Shown here: piece by piece, positions 1-8,547 of the stretch
Position numbering within the stretch: position 1 is the stretch's first letter
How the letters are laid out: every line of letters begins with the position of its first letter
Assembly (NCBI GenBank): GCA_027306605.1
Contig: DAHUZK010000020.1
Location: 25,897 to 89,896 of the forward strand
From: Acidimicrobiaceae bacterium
GTDB taxonomy: Bacteria; Actinomycetota; Acidimicrobiia; Acidimicrobiales; RAAP-2
Length of the DNA stretch: 64,000 bases
Direction: 5' to 3'
The notes under the pieces: generated by a model
Told to the model about the DNA's origin: nothing
Seen by the model: only the letters and a program-made list of their open reading frames with translations
Database searches by the model: none
Program-made: the position numbers and the translations under genes

Positions 1-764
1 CCGTATTCACCGGCGGCCACGTCGATCACGCTCTGGTCCCGCACCTCGCGCAGGCCTGCCAGGTCGTCGGAGGAGACGGGCTCCTCGAACCAGCTCACCC
101 CGAACAGCTCGTCGAGCGCTCGGGCTACCCTGATCGCCTGCTTGCGTCGGTAGGCCCCGTTCGCATCGACGTACAGTGCCACGTCGTCACCGATGACCTC
201 GCGGGCCACGCCGACTCGCGCCAAGTCTCGATCCACCCGGGAGCCGTCGGATTCGCCGATCTTGATCTTCACCCTCGGCAATCCCCAGTCGTGCACCCAC
301 GTCTTCAGCTGCATCCGGGCGGTGTCGTCGTCATAGGTGGTGAACCCGCCGCTGCCGTAAACGGGCACCTCGTCGCGGGCTCTGCCGAGCAGTGCAGAGA
401 GCGACACGCCCAGCAACCGGGCCTTGAGGTCCCACAGGGCGGTGTCCACCGCCGAGACGGCGCAGGCGGCGACGCCCGGCAGACCGAGGTTCCGACAGGC
501 GCGCTGCATGGCCAGGGACGCAGCTGGGATGTCGAGGGCGTCGTGACCGCACAGGGTTCCGGCGAGCTTCTCGTCCACGACGGTCTTGGCCGCTCGGGCG
601 CAGTAGGTCCATCCGAGACCCTCCTCCCCGCCGCCACGCACCCGGACCACGACCACGGTCGTGGAGTCCCACGCCAGCGTGCCGTCCCCTTCGGGCTGGT
701 CGGTCGGGATCCGGTAGGCGGATGCCGTGACCGCGCTGATCGGTACGTCGGATTTCACGGTCAT
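1..764 (-). CDS. Enolase-superfamily (mandelate racemase/muconate lactonizing) enzyme, C-terminus cut by window edge
   Basis: About 254 N-terminal residues are visible; the gene runs off the left edge. The barrel domain carries the MR-subgroup signature: a KxK pair in 'VKIKIG' (catalytic base lysine), a first metal ligand in 'YVDANGAYR', a second in 'WFEEPVSSDD', and a probable third at 'AAGEYG' just before the cut. Family members abstract a proton alpha to a carboxylate, typically in sugar-acid dehydration, racemisation or cycloisomerisation; the substrate cannot be read from this fragment. The ATG at 764 overlaps the stop of the preceding oxidoreductase gene (ATGA), so it is the third cistron of a coupled unit. 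Start choice is firm because of this overlap. Confidence 0.85.
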   Translation of the reverse strand, partial: MTVKSDVPISAVTASAYRIPTDQPEGDGTLAWDSTTVVVVRVRGGGEEGLGWTYCARAAKTVVDEKLAGTLCGHDALDIPAASLAMQRACRNLGLPGVAACAVSAVDTALWDLKARLLGVSLSALLGRARDEVPVYGSGGFTTYDDDTARMQLKTWVHDWGLPRVKIKIGESDGSRVDRDLARVGVAREVIGDDVALYVDANGAYRRKQAIRVARALDELFGVSWFEEPVSSDDLAGLREVRDQSVIDVAAGEY

Positions 765-3700
765 CGGCGGAGAACCCGCTGTCCGGCCGCGACCCCCGCC
801 GCTGTCGCCGCCAGGACTCCGGCCGCCGGCAGGGCCGTCCTGGCTGCCCGCGCCAACGGGCCCGGGCTCGGGCGCTTCACGCCGAGGTGCCCCTCGGGGA
901 GATCGGGAAGGTGGCCCACCGAGCGGGCGAGCTCGATCATCTCGCCGAGGTGCAGAGCCCGCCGGCCGAGGCCGGACCCGGCGATCTGGGTCTTGCACGA
1001 GAATCCGTTGGCGACGACCGCCGTCGAGTCGGCGGCGTCCCGGATGGCCGGGAAGAGTGCCTGGTCCCCGCATTCCATGGAGATCCCGTACTTCCCCTTC
1101 TCGAAGCCCCAGGAGCCCGCCAGGCCACAACAACCCCCGCTGACGGCGTCGACCTCGAGGCCCATCCGCTCGAGCACCGCCTGCTCGGTGCCGACCCCGC
1201 CGGTCGCCCGGTGGTGACAGTGGCCCCACAACAGCGCCCTTCCCTCCAGGCGCGGTACCGCCAGCTCGTACCGCTCGAAGAACTCGCCGAAGTGCAGGGT
1301 GTGGTCTGCCACGCGCTGGGCGTCGTCGTCGTGCGGAAGCACCTTGGGCAACTCGTCGCGAAAGACCGCCAGGCAGCTCGGCTCCATGCCGACGATGGGG
1401 ACATCTCTGCGCGCATGCCCGGCCAGCTGCCCGGTGACCCGTTGCAGGTAGCGCTCGGCGACGTCGAGCAGTCCGTAGTCGTAGAGGGGCCGCCCGCAGC
1501 AGAGATGGCCTTCAGGCATGATGACGCGCCAGCCGGCGGCTTCGATCGCCTCGACGCAGGCCACTCCCACCCCGGTGTGCAGATGGTTGTTGAACGTGTC
1601 GGGGAACAGCACCACCGGCCGCCCGTGCGGATTGGCCGTCCCGCCCCGGCGGGCGAACCACTGCTGGAGGGTCATGGGCGCGAAGGCGGGCAAGGACCGC
1701 TGGGGATCGATTCCGGCGAGTGCCTTGGCCACCCGGGCCACGCCGGGTGTCTGTGTGGCCAGGTTGGTCAGTTCGGGCACCCGCCCCGCCAGTCGGGCCA
1801 CTTGGTCGATGAAGCCGAAGGCGTAGGCGTAGCGGGGACGCCATCGGCGCGGGCTCTTGTAGTGGTGATACAGGAACTCCGCCTTGTAGGTGGGCATGTC
1901 GACATTGACCGGGCAGTCGTTCGAACAGCCCTTGCAGGCCAGGCAGAGGTCCAGCGCCTCGTAGACCTCCCTCGACTGCCAGCCGTCGGTGATGACGTCG
2001 CCCTGGAGCATCTCGAACAGGAGCCGAGCCCGCCCTCGGGTACTGTGCTTCTCCTCACGCGTCGCCCTGTAGCTCGGGCACATCGTCTGGTCCCCCTCCG
2101 GGACCCGGCACTTCCCGACGCCGACGCAGCGCAAGGCGGCGTGCGCGAAGTCTCCGCCATCCTCCGTGTAGGCGAATTTCGTCCTTGTCCGGGAAGGGTT
2201 GTACCCGACCCCGAGCTTGAGGTCCTCGTCCAACCGGAACGGATCGATCACCTTGCCCGGGTTCATGCGCCAACGCGGATCCCAGATCAGCTTGAACTCC
2301 CGCATGGCCGCCATCAGCTCGGGCCCGTACTGCTTCTCGAGCAGCTCGGCCCGCTGCTGGCCGTCACCGTGCTCGCCGGACAGCGTGCCGCCATAGGACA
2401 CCACGAGGTCCGCCGCGTCTTCGAGGAACGACCGGTAGTCGCGCACCCCTTCCGGGCTGCGCAGGTCGAAGCTGATCCGCGAATGGATGCAGCCCTGCGC
2501 GAGATGACCGTAGAACGCGCCGCGCAGTCCGTAGCGTGCGTAGAGCTTCTTCAGGTCCCGGAGGTACTCACCGACCACTTCTGGTGGGACGGCGGAGTCC
2601 TCCCAGCCCGGCCAGTGATCACCACCGTCGGGCGGGAACGCCGTCGAACCCAGTCCTCCCTCGCGAATGGTCCAGATGTCCTCCGAGTTGCCGCCGTCCT
2701 GCCTGCTCCGCATCACCACCACCCGGTCCGGGTCGTAGCCTCGGCCGAGCAGCCACGCGACGAGCTCCTCCGCCTGCTTCTCGGACTGGTGGGGCTCGTC
2801 GGCACCGAGCTGGACGAGGAGCCAGGCCTTGCCCGCCTGGGGAAGCTCCTGCAGGTCCTCCACGTTCATCCGAAGCTCTTGCTGGTCCTCGATCAGCCTG
2901 TCGTCGAGCGCCTCGAGTCCGATCGGCTTGAATTCGTCGACGATCTGCTTGACGTGCTCGCCGGCCTCGCAGATGTCCGGGTAGGCCACGACGACCAGGG
3001 AGCGATGCAGCATGGCGGGCGTCAGCCGCAGGGTGGCCTGCAGCACGGTGGCGCACGTCCCTTCCGTGCCGACGAGGGCGCGGGCGACGTTGAACCCCTT
3101 CTCGGGCAGCAGCTCGTCGAGGTTGTAGCCCGAGACGCGGCGCGGCAGGGTCTCGACGTCGGCGAATCCCTTGCGGATGGCGTCCGCGTGGCGGTCGCGC
3201 AGATCGCGGAGCTGCCGGTAGATCTCGCCCTTGCGGCCACCCGCGCCGATGATCTCGTCGATCTCGGGCTCCTCGTCCACACCGACCCAGAACCGGTCGC
3301 CCTCATAGGTGCACACCTCGAGGGCTGTCACGTTGTCCGAGGTCCGGGGCCCCGGCCCGTAGAGCTGCGACTGCACCGAGTGCACGCCGCACGAGTTGTT
3401 GCCGACATTGCCCCCGATGGTGCACCGGGAATGGCTGGACGGATCCGGCCCGAACACGAGGTTCTGCTCTCCCGTGCTGACGTTGACATTCTCGTTTATG
3501 GCGCCCGGTTCGACCGTCACCGTGCGCCCCTCGACGTCGGTCGGGCCGATCTTCGTCAAGTACTTGGAGTTGTCGATGACGATCGCGTAGTTGACGGTCT
3601 CGCCCGAAAGGCTCGTGCCACCGCCCCGGTTGAGGATCGGGGCGCCGTAACGGGCACAGACCCGGTGGGTCGCCACCATGTCCTCGAGGGTCCTCGGAAT

Positions 3701-3943
3701 TACGACGCCGAGGGGCACCTGCCGGAAGTTCGACGCATCGTTGGCGTACATGGCGAGGGAGCCCGAATCGAAGCGGACCTCGCTGTTCCGGAGCTCGTGC
3801 TCGAGCGCCGTCCGGAGCCCGGACACGTCGATGGTCGCCCTCCCGACCATCCCGACCGCCATCGCCGGCTCGGGCTTGACCGGTATCGTCCGGGTCGGCG
3901 CCAAGCCGACGCGGACAGCCGCCGAGTGGACCGGCGTGCTCAT
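761..3943 (-). CDS. FAD-linked oxidase / 4Fe-4S / CCG-domain oxidoreductase fusion (D-lactate or glycolate dehydrogenase-like)
   Basis: A 1060-residue three-part protein. The N-terminal half is a PCMH-type FAD-binding domain ('GGGTSLSG', 'TIGGNVGNNSCG') followed by a FAD-oxidase C-terminal domain. Near residue 640 is a two-cluster ferredoxin module ('CVGVGKCR' and 'CLACKGCSNDCPVNVDM'). Then come two CCG heterodisulfide-reductase-like motifs ('CCGRPLYDYG', 'GGCCGLAG'), so GlcD-like and GlcF-like parts are in one chain. The last 30 residues form an Ala-rich hydrophobic tail that may associate with membrane. The family oxidises 2-hydroxy acids and passes electrons on through Fe-S centres. I chose the ATG at 3943: it overlaps the upstream stop (ATGA) and has a GGGGAG ribosome site; a start at 3994 would overlap the neighbour by 55 bp. 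Confidence 0.88.
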   Translation of the reverse strand: MSTPVHSAAVRVGLAPTRTIPVKPEPAMAVGMVGRATIDVSGLRTALEHELRNSEVRFDSGSLAMYANDASNFRQVPLGVVIPRTLEDMVATHRVCARYGAPILNRGGGTSLSGETVNYAIVIDNSKYLTKIGPTDVEGRTVTVEPGAINENVNVSTGEQNLVFGPDPSSHSRCTIGGNVGNNSCGVHSVQSQLYGPGPRTSDNVTALEVCTYEGDRFWVGVDEEPEIDEIIGAGGRKGEIYRQLRDLRDRHADAIRKGFADVETLPRRVSGYNLDELLPEKGFNVARALVGTEGTCATVLQATLRLTPAMLHRSLVVVAYPDICEAGEHVKQIVDEFKPIGLEALDDRLIEDQQELRMNVEDLQELPQAGKAWLLVQLGADEPHQSEKQAEELVAWLLGRGYDPDRVVVMRSRQDGGNSEDIWTIREGGLGSTAFPPDGGDHWPGWEDSAVPPEVVGEYLRDLKKLYARYGLRGAFYGHLAQGCIHSRISFDLRSPEGVRDYRSFLEDAADLVVSYGGTLSGEHGDGQQRAELLEKQYGPELMAAMREFKLIWDPRWRMNPGKVIDPFRLDEDLKLGVGYNPSRTRTKFAYTEDGGDFAHAALRCVGVGKCRVPEGDQTMCPSYRATREEKHSTRGRARLLFEMLQGDVITDGWQSREVYEALDLCLACKGCSNDCPVNVDMPTYKAEFLYHHYKSPRRWRPRYAYAFGFIDQVARLAGRVPELTNLATQTPGVARVAKALAGIDPQRSLPAFAPMTLQQWFARRGGTANPHGRPVVLFPDTFNNHLHTGVGVACVEAIEAAGWRVIMPEGHLCCGRPLYDYGLLDVAERYLQRVTGQLAGHARRDVPIVGMEPSCLAVFRDELPKVLPHDDDAQRVADHTLHFGEFFERYELAVPRLEGRALLWGHCHHRATGGVGTEQAVLERMGLEVDAVSGGCCGLAGSWGFEKGKYGISMECGDQALFPAIRDAADSTAVVANGFSCKTQIAGSGLGRRALHLGEMIELARSVGHLPDLPEGHLGVKRPSPGPLARAARTALPAAGVLAATAAGVAAGQRVLRR

Positions 3944-5748
3944 TGGTGCTCCCCGGGCACCAGGTTCTTCGCGTGCTCGGCCATCTCCGACCACTTGCCA
4001 CGGAATCCCTTCCTGGCGACGCCGGACGCGTTCTCGTCACCATGGGCGAGCCCGACGAGGGTCTTCTTCAGCATCTGCGGCCGGACGTGCGGGGGCAATG
4101 GCGGGATCTCCGGATCGGTGACGAATTCGAGAAGGACGGGACCCGACGCGTGGAGGGCCCGGTCCCAGGCACCCGCGACGTCGCCGGGGTCGTCGACCTT
4201 GATGCCCTCGAACCCGAGGAGCCGGGCGAACTCTGCCGCCGGGACGTAGGGCACCGTCTGGGTGGCCGGGTTCTTGGGATCCGCACTGAGCACACGCTGC
4301 TCGTACGAGACCTGGTTGAGATCCTCGTTGACCAGGACCGCGAAGATCAACGTCGGGTTCTTCGCTATCAGTTCGTCGAGATAGTGCTTGACGGTGAGCA
4401 GCTCGTTCATCCCCAGCATCTGGAAGGCTCCGTCGCCGGTGAAACCGATGACCGGCCGGTCGGGGAAGGCGAACTTCGCCGCGATGGCATAGGGAACGCC
4501 GGGCACCATGGTGGCGAGCGTGCCGGACAGCGATGCCCGCATCCCCTCGCGCAGGTCAATGTACCGGGCGTACCAGTTGGTCGCCGACCCCGAATCGGAA
4601 GTGAAGATGCAGCGGTCCGGCAACCTGCGGTTGAGCTCCCAGAAGACGCGCTGTGGATTGAGCGGGTCAGCCGGCTGGTGGGCCCGGTCGTCGAGCACGC
4701 GCCGCCACGTCGCCACCTCCCCTTCGATGAAATCTCGCCACGAGCGGTCCTCCTTGCGTTGCAGCTTCGGCAGGAGCGCTTCGAGTGTGTCCTTGGCGTC
4801 ACCGACGAGGGAGACGTCATTGGGATATCGCACACCGATCAGAGAGCCGTCGATGTCGATCTCGACACAGCGGGCCTGTCCCGGCTTCGGCAACCATTCC
4901 GCGTAGGGGAAGGAGGTACCCACCATGAACAGCGTGTCGCACGCGTTCATCATCTTCTCCGACGGTTCGGTCCCGAGCAGTCCGATGGAACCGGTCACGA
5001 ACGGCAGCGTGTCGGGAAGCACGTCCTTGCCCAGTAAGGCCTTGGCGACGCCTGCTCCCGTGAGCTCGGCGGCTTCGACCACCCGGGATGACGCCTGCCG
5101 CGCCCCCTGCCCAACCAGCATGGCCACCTTCTCGCTTCCGTTGAGAATGTCGGCGGCCTCCTGGAGCAGGTGATCAGCCGGGACCATGCGAGGCCGAGTC
5201 CATCCGACACTCGTGAAGGTGGCACCGTGCTCCCGGGGCGGATCCTCGTACTCCTCTTCTTGCACGTCCTCGGGAACGATCACGACGGCCGGCCTCCGTT
5301 CCGTGAGCGACGACTTGATCGCACGGTCGAGCACATGGCGGGCGGAATAGCGGTCCATGACGGTGCTGACGAAGCCGCCGACGTCCTTGAACAGGACCTG
5401 CAAGTCCACCTCTTGCTGGAAGTGCGCACCGACCGACATCCGCTTCTGCTGCCCGACGATCGCCAGAACCGGTTGGTGATCGAGCTTGGCGTCGTAGAGA
5501 CCGTTGATCAGGTGAACGGCGCCGGGGCCGGACGTCGCGATGCAGGCCCCGAGCTCGCCGGTGAATTTGGCATGGGCACAGGCCATGAACGCTGCCATCT
5601 CCTCATGGCGTGTTTGGGTGAAGACGGGCTCTTCCACCTGCTCGAAGGCTCCGAGGAAGCCGTCGATGCCGTCACCCGGGTATCCGAAGACCCGGTGGAC
5701 ACCCCATTGGTGAAGCCGATCGAGCATGTACGTGGCGACGAGTGGCAT
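3940..5748 (-). CDS. Thiamine pyrophosphate-requiring enzyme (pyruvate oxidase / acetolactate synthase-like)
   Basis: 602 residues with the three-domain architecture of the POX/AHAS family. The N-terminal PYR domain has the activating glutamate in 'TRHEEMAAFMACAHAKF', the central domain binds nucleotide or is vestigial, and the C-terminal PP domain carries the Mg-TPP motif starting 'GDGAFQMLGMNE'. The nearest known type appears to be PoxB-like pyruvate oxidase or decarboxylase, not biosynthetic IlvB; no regulatory subunit gene is adjacent. The ATG at 5748 follows a near-perfect GGAGGAGG ribosome site; an upstream in-frame start at 5799 has none. First gene of the leftward unit, overlapping the FAD/Fe-S gene by 4 bp, which suggests decarboxylation coupled to hydroxy-acid oxidation. 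The substrate is unproven. Confidence 0.85.
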   Translation of the reverse strand: MPLVATYMLDRLHQWGVHRVFGYPGDGIDGFLGAFEQVEEPVFTQTRHEEMAAFMACAHAKFTGELGACIATSGPGAVHLINGLYDAKLDHQPVLAIVGQQKRMSVGAHFQQEVDLQVLFKDVGGFVSTVMDRYSARHVLDRAIKSSLTERRPAVVIVPEDVQEEEYEDPPREHGATFTSVGWTRPRMVPADHLLQEAADILNGSEKVAMLVGQGARQASSRVVEAAELTGAGVAKALLGKDVLPDTLPFVTGSIGLLGTEPSEKMMNACDTLFMVGTSFPYAEWLPKPGQARCVEIDIDGSLIGVRYPNDVSLVGDAKDTLEALLPKLQRKEDRSWRDFIEGEVATWRRVLDDRAHQPADPLNPQRVFWELNRRLPDRCIFTSDSGSATNWYARYIDLREGMRASLSGTLATMVPGVPYAIAAKFAFPDRPVIGFTGDGAFQMLGMNELLTVKHYLDELIAKNPTLIFAVLVNEDLNQVSYEQRVLSADPKNPATQTVPYVPAAEFARLLGFEGIKVDDPGDVAGAWDRALHASGPVLLEFVTDPEIPPLPPHVRPQMLKKTLVGLAHGDENASGVARKGFRGKWSEMAEHAKNLVPGEHQ

Positions 5749-6116
5749 CCAACCTCCTCCTTGGGCCTCAGCGGCCGAGAGCCGTGCCTTCGGGGTCACT
5801 TACCCAACTCGGCGGTGCTCCTATCGGGGGGGGCGGGCGACACTGGGCGCGGTCGAGGCTCCCGACAAGGTCCACCTCGAGGATGATTTGCCGTGAATGC
5901 GCCCTCCGTCTTCAGGCGGAGGGCGCATTCGGAAAGAGGTCACCATCAGGGGCGACGAGCGGCGAACGGGCAACCGACATTCCTGAGATTGCGCTTGGCA
6001 TCCCGGCGGCCCGAGTTCACGACGGTACGATGCGGCACCACGAGGTCGGAACGGGCGCAATGCGTGGAACGGACGCGATGCGTGGAACGGACGCAACCCG
6101 ACCCGGAAGGCAACTC
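5749..6116. other. Divergent intergenic region between TPP enzyme and DedA genes
   Basis: 368 bp without a convincing gene. It must hold the promoters of both divergent transcripts. Visible content is a 14-bp stem-loop (5895-5930) and an 18-bp direct duplication (6060-6095, unit ATGCGTGGAACGGACGCG). No clear -35/-10 pair stands out. Confidence 0.6.
5895..5930. other. Perfect 14-bp stem-loop
   Basis: Arms GAATGCGCCCTCCG (5895-5908) and its exact complement (5917-5930) enclose an 8-nt loop. It lies in a divergent region, so it is not the end of either flanking gene. It could be an attenuator in the dedA leader, a terminator of an unseen transcript, or a protein site. Confidence 0.7.
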
Positions 6117-6815
6117 GTGAACAGCTTCTTGGAGAACTGGGGCTACCTGGCGATCTTCGTCTTGACCCTGCTCGAGTCCGCCTGCATCCCGATCCCGTCC
6201 GAAGTCACCTTGGGGCTGAGTGGAGCCCTGGCAAGTGGGGCGGTCATCTCCGGTCTCCATGGGGACTTGAACCTCGGCTGGATCATCGTCGTGGGCACGC
6301 TCGGGTCGGTGGTCGGCTCGGTGATCGCTTACTGGGTGGGCCGGACCGGCGGCCGGGCCTTCGTCGACCGGTTCGGGCGTTACGTGCTGCTCACCCACCG
6401 TGACCTCGACCGCGCCGAAGCGTGGTTCGACGGCCGGGGTGAATGGGCAGTGCTGGTGGGCAGAGTGCTGCCGGTTGTCCGCACGTTCATCTCGCTGCCG
6501 GCGGGCTTGGCGGAGATGAACTTGGCCAAGTTCGTCGCTTTCACCACCGTCGGGGTCGCCGCCTGGGTCTCTCTCCTCTCGACCATCGGCTATGTGGCCG
6601 GGCCGAGCTGGAACACCGTCACCAAGGGGTTCAGCGACGCGACCTACGTCGTGGCGGGGTTGGCCGTGGTCGCCGGCGCCGTGCTCCTGGTTCTTCGCAT
6701 CCGTTCCATGAGAGCGGAACGGAACTCGGACGGCGAAGTGCGCTCGGACGGCGAGGTGCAGGACAGCGGACCATCACACACCGAGCATGCTCACTCCAGA
6801 TCGCGAACCGACTGA
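6117..6815 (+). CDS. DedA-family (VTT domain) inner-membrane protein
   Basis: 232 residues, normal for DedA. It opens with the re-entrant segment and acidic motif 'ESACIPIPSEVTLGLSG', followed by 'GRVLPVVRTFISLPAG', which carries the conserved Arg and Gly of the family, and further membrane helices. The C-terminal ~30 residues are hydrophilic. DedA proteins are linked to lipid-carrier or phospholipid flipping and proton-dependent envelope homeostasis. Start: GTG at 6117 preceded by GGAAGG; an in-frame ATG at 6030 would add a low-complexity stretch encoded by a duplicated 18-bp unit. It overlaps the PAP2 gene by 29 bp, which fits a shared role in lipid-linked carrier recycling. Confidence 0.88.
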   Translation: MNSFLENWGYLAIFVLTLLESACIPIPSEVTLGLSGALASGAVISGLHGDLNLGWIIVVGTLGSVVGSVIAYWVGRTGGRAFVDRFGRYVLLTHRDLDRAEAWFDGRGEWAVLVGRVLPVVRTFISLPAGLAEMNLAKFVAFTTVGVAAWVSLLSTIGYVAGPSWNTVTKGFSDATYVVAGLAVVAGAVLLVLRIRSMRAERNSDGEVRSDGEVQDSGPSHTEHAHSRSRTD

Positions 6816-7644
6816 ACGAGGCAATCAGCCATGGGGAGGGAATCCCGAGGAGGCGGGCTCCCGGGCGGGAACCCCGGCGCATCCATGGCAGCCGGCGTTC
6901 ACCCGGGCCTTCGTCGTGTGTGCCATCGTCTGGATCGCGCTCGAGATCATGGCGCTCGTGGTGGGCCTGGCGGTGGTGGGACGCTACGGCGGGGGTCCCA
7001 TCCGGAATTGGGACAACACCGTCGAGCAATGGTCGATCGCTCACAGGGGTCCGCTGATCGGCATCGCGAAGGTGATCGCTTTCGCTGGTGACGCCCCCTT
7101 CCTGGCCGTGATCGCCGCGCTCGTGACGATCGTGTTGTTGCTCCTGGGCCAGCGGATGCGTGCCTTCGTACCGCTTGTCGCGTACCTCGGAGGTGAAGCG
7201 ATCGTCTTCGTCACCCGCCAGGTGGTGCAACGTCCCCGACCACCGACCGCCAACTACCCGGCCCCCTTCGCCGTACCTGGGGTGCACGAGACCAGTTACT
7301 CGTATCCCTCCGGACACGCCACGGCCGCCGTCGCGGTGATCGTCTCACTGGCCGCCCTGGCCGTGATGGCCTGGCCCCGGGTCTGGGCCTGGATCGTGGC
7401 AGCGGTCCTGGTCCTGGGCGCCTTTTTCGTGGCCTGGAGCCGCCTCGTGCTCGGGGTCCACTGGTTCAGCGACGTGGCTTTCGGGATGCTCTTCGGCATC
7501 CCGTGGGGGATCACCGTCGCCGTGGTGTTTCGCGACCTTCCGTGGCCCTTCACCCGGTCGCACGATGGGGTCGGAGCCACCGACACATCATTTGCCCGCC
7601 AGAACTCATTTGCCCGCCAGAACGATGAGAACCAGGCACGATGA
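6787..7644 (+). CDS. PAP2-family membrane phosphatase
   Basis: 285 residues with about six membrane helices and the three phosphatase motifs in order: 'RQVVQRPRP' (motif 1, here with R in place of the first K), 'YPSGHA' (motif 2 with the acid/base His), and 'SRLVLGVHWFSD' (motif 3, nucleophilic His plus Asp). Likely dephosphorylates a lipid phosphate such as phosphatidic acid or undecaprenyl pyrophosphate outside the membrane. The ATG lies inside the end of dedA, so translation is probably coupled. The last ~20 residues are encoded by back-to-back short duplications (18 bp x2, 16 bp x2) and are probably not functionally important. Confidence 0.85.
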   Translation: MLTPDREPTERGNQPWGGNPEEAGSRAGTPAHPWQPAFTRAFVVCAIVWIALEIMALVVGLAVVGRYGGGPIRNWDNTVEQWSIAHRGPLIGIAKVIAFAGDAPFLAVIAALVTIVLLLLGQRMRAFVPLVAYLGGEAIVFVTRQVVQRPRPPTANYPAPFAVPGVHETSYSYPSGHATAAVAVIVSLAALAVMAWPRVWAWIVAAVLVLGAFFVAWSRLVLGVHWFSDVAFGMLFGIPWGITVAVVFRDLPWPFTRSHDGVGATDTSFARQNSFARQNDENQAR

Positions 7645-7672
7645 GAACCAGGCGACAGGCGACAGGCGACAG
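7588..7672. repeat. Three consecutive short tandem duplications (periods 18, 16, 7 bp)
   Basis: 18-bp unit TCATTTGCCCGCCAGAAC at 7588-7605 and 7606-7623; 16-bp unit at 7624-7639 and 7640-7654; 7-bp GACAGGC repeated 2.7 times at 7654-7672. They span the 3' end and stop codon of the PAP2 gene and reach the stop of the convergent gene. Confidence 0.9.
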
Positions 7673-8434
7673 CTAGGTGTGGGAACCCGGGACAGGCGCC
7701 GTTGCTGTCTCCAACGCCGCCCTTCCTTCCTTCACGCCGTAGAGGAGGAGGACGTAGCCGGCCACGGGATCGGCCCACCACCACCCCGCCAACGCATTCA
7801 GAAGCAGGCCGGCGAGAACGGCGGCGGCAAGCATTCCGTCGACGAAGGTGACGCGTCCCTCCGTTCGGAGCGCGACGTTCCCCAATTGTCGACCGGTCCG
7901 TTCCTTGCCCGCGGCCAACCCGAACATCACGAGGGCCGTCACGGCCGTCCACACGATGCCGATGGGGCTGTGGCGGGGACGATCGGCCGCCACCAGCACG
8001 AGCGTGCTCAGCACGGCCAGGTACGCCGCCAGGAAGAGGAATGCCACACCGACCAGTCGTAACGCCAGCCGCTGGCGGCGCTCGTCTGAACCGGAGAGCT
8101 CCCAGATGACCACGGTCGAGGCTGCGATCTCAATCAGGGAGTCCACTCCGAAACCGCCGAGGGCAACGGATCGGGCGGCAATCGCTGCGACTGCGAGAAC
8201 CACGACGCCCACCACGTTCCAGGTCAGCGTGATTCCCTCCAGCACGAAAGCGCGTCTGAGCAGTGCCGACGCTCTGGTCGACGTCGTCACTTCGGTGCGG
8301 ACACCACGGTGGGCCCTCTGGAGAAGCGGTGCACGGCCATCAGGCGCCACACGCCCTCGACCACTCCGAAGGCCACGTGCCGCGCAGTGCGGACATGGCG
8401 TCACGATAGGACGCCGCCGGTGATCACGAACCAC
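7673..8434 (-). CDS. Cation-efflux (CDF)-like membrane protein
   Basis: About five to six hydrophobic segments with CDF-like features: 'GFGVDSLIEIAAS' in the second helix (Asp as metal ligand; the usual His partner is not seen) and 'ADPVAGYVLLLYGVKEG' near the end. There is no cytoplasmic C-terminal domain, as in compact CDF relatives. Substrate probably a divalent metal, but this is family inference only. GTG at 8434 has a GGAG 8 nt upstream; the first ~48 residues are Arg-rich and a GTG at 8290 ('VTTSTRAS') would match the conserved start better but lacks a ribosome site. The 5' end lies only 20 bp from the CIRCE element shared with divergent hsp20. Confidence 0.7.
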   Translation of the reverse strand: MVRDHRRRPIVTPCPHCAARGLRSGRGRVAPDGRAPLLQRAHRGVRTEVTTSTRASALLRRAFVLEGITLTWNVVGVVVLAVAAIAARSVALGGFGVDSLIEIAASTVVIWELSGSDERRQRLALRLVGVAFLFLAAYLAVLSTLVLVAADRPRHSPIGIVWTAVTALVMFGLAAGKERTGRQLGNVALRTEGRVTFVDGMLAAAVLAGLLLNALAGWWWADPVAGYVLLLYGVKEGRAALETATAPVPGSHT

Positions 8435-8453
8435 AGCGGCTGCTCCGTGCGTG

Positions 8454-8480
8454 TTAGCACTCTCGTTCGTAGAGTGCTAA
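8454..8480 (+). promoter_or_regulatory. CIRCE element (HrcA operator) overlapping hsp20 -10 region
   Basis: TTAGCACTC (8454-8462), a 9-nt spacer, and GAGTGCTAA (8472-8480): an exact match to the CIRCE consensus. A good -10 hexamer TAAAAT (8478-8483) overlaps the right arm, so HrcA binding would block polymerase. The hrcA gene is not in the window. The element also sits just upstream of the divergent CDF-like gene. Confidence 0.95.
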
Positions 8481-8547
8481 AATGGTTTTGTCACCGCGGA
8501 TAGCGGCGCAAGAGGTCAGTGACCCGGAGAGCGAAGGAGGTTGTGCC

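Noticed and set aside
887..4249. Plus-strand open frame of 1120 codons
   Set aside because: It lies antisense to the FAD/Fe-S oxidoreductase and has no domain; high-GC third positions keep stop codons out of the opposite strand.
7588..7672. Attachment-site repeats of a mobile element
   Set aside because: The copies are strictly tandem and short with no element between them.
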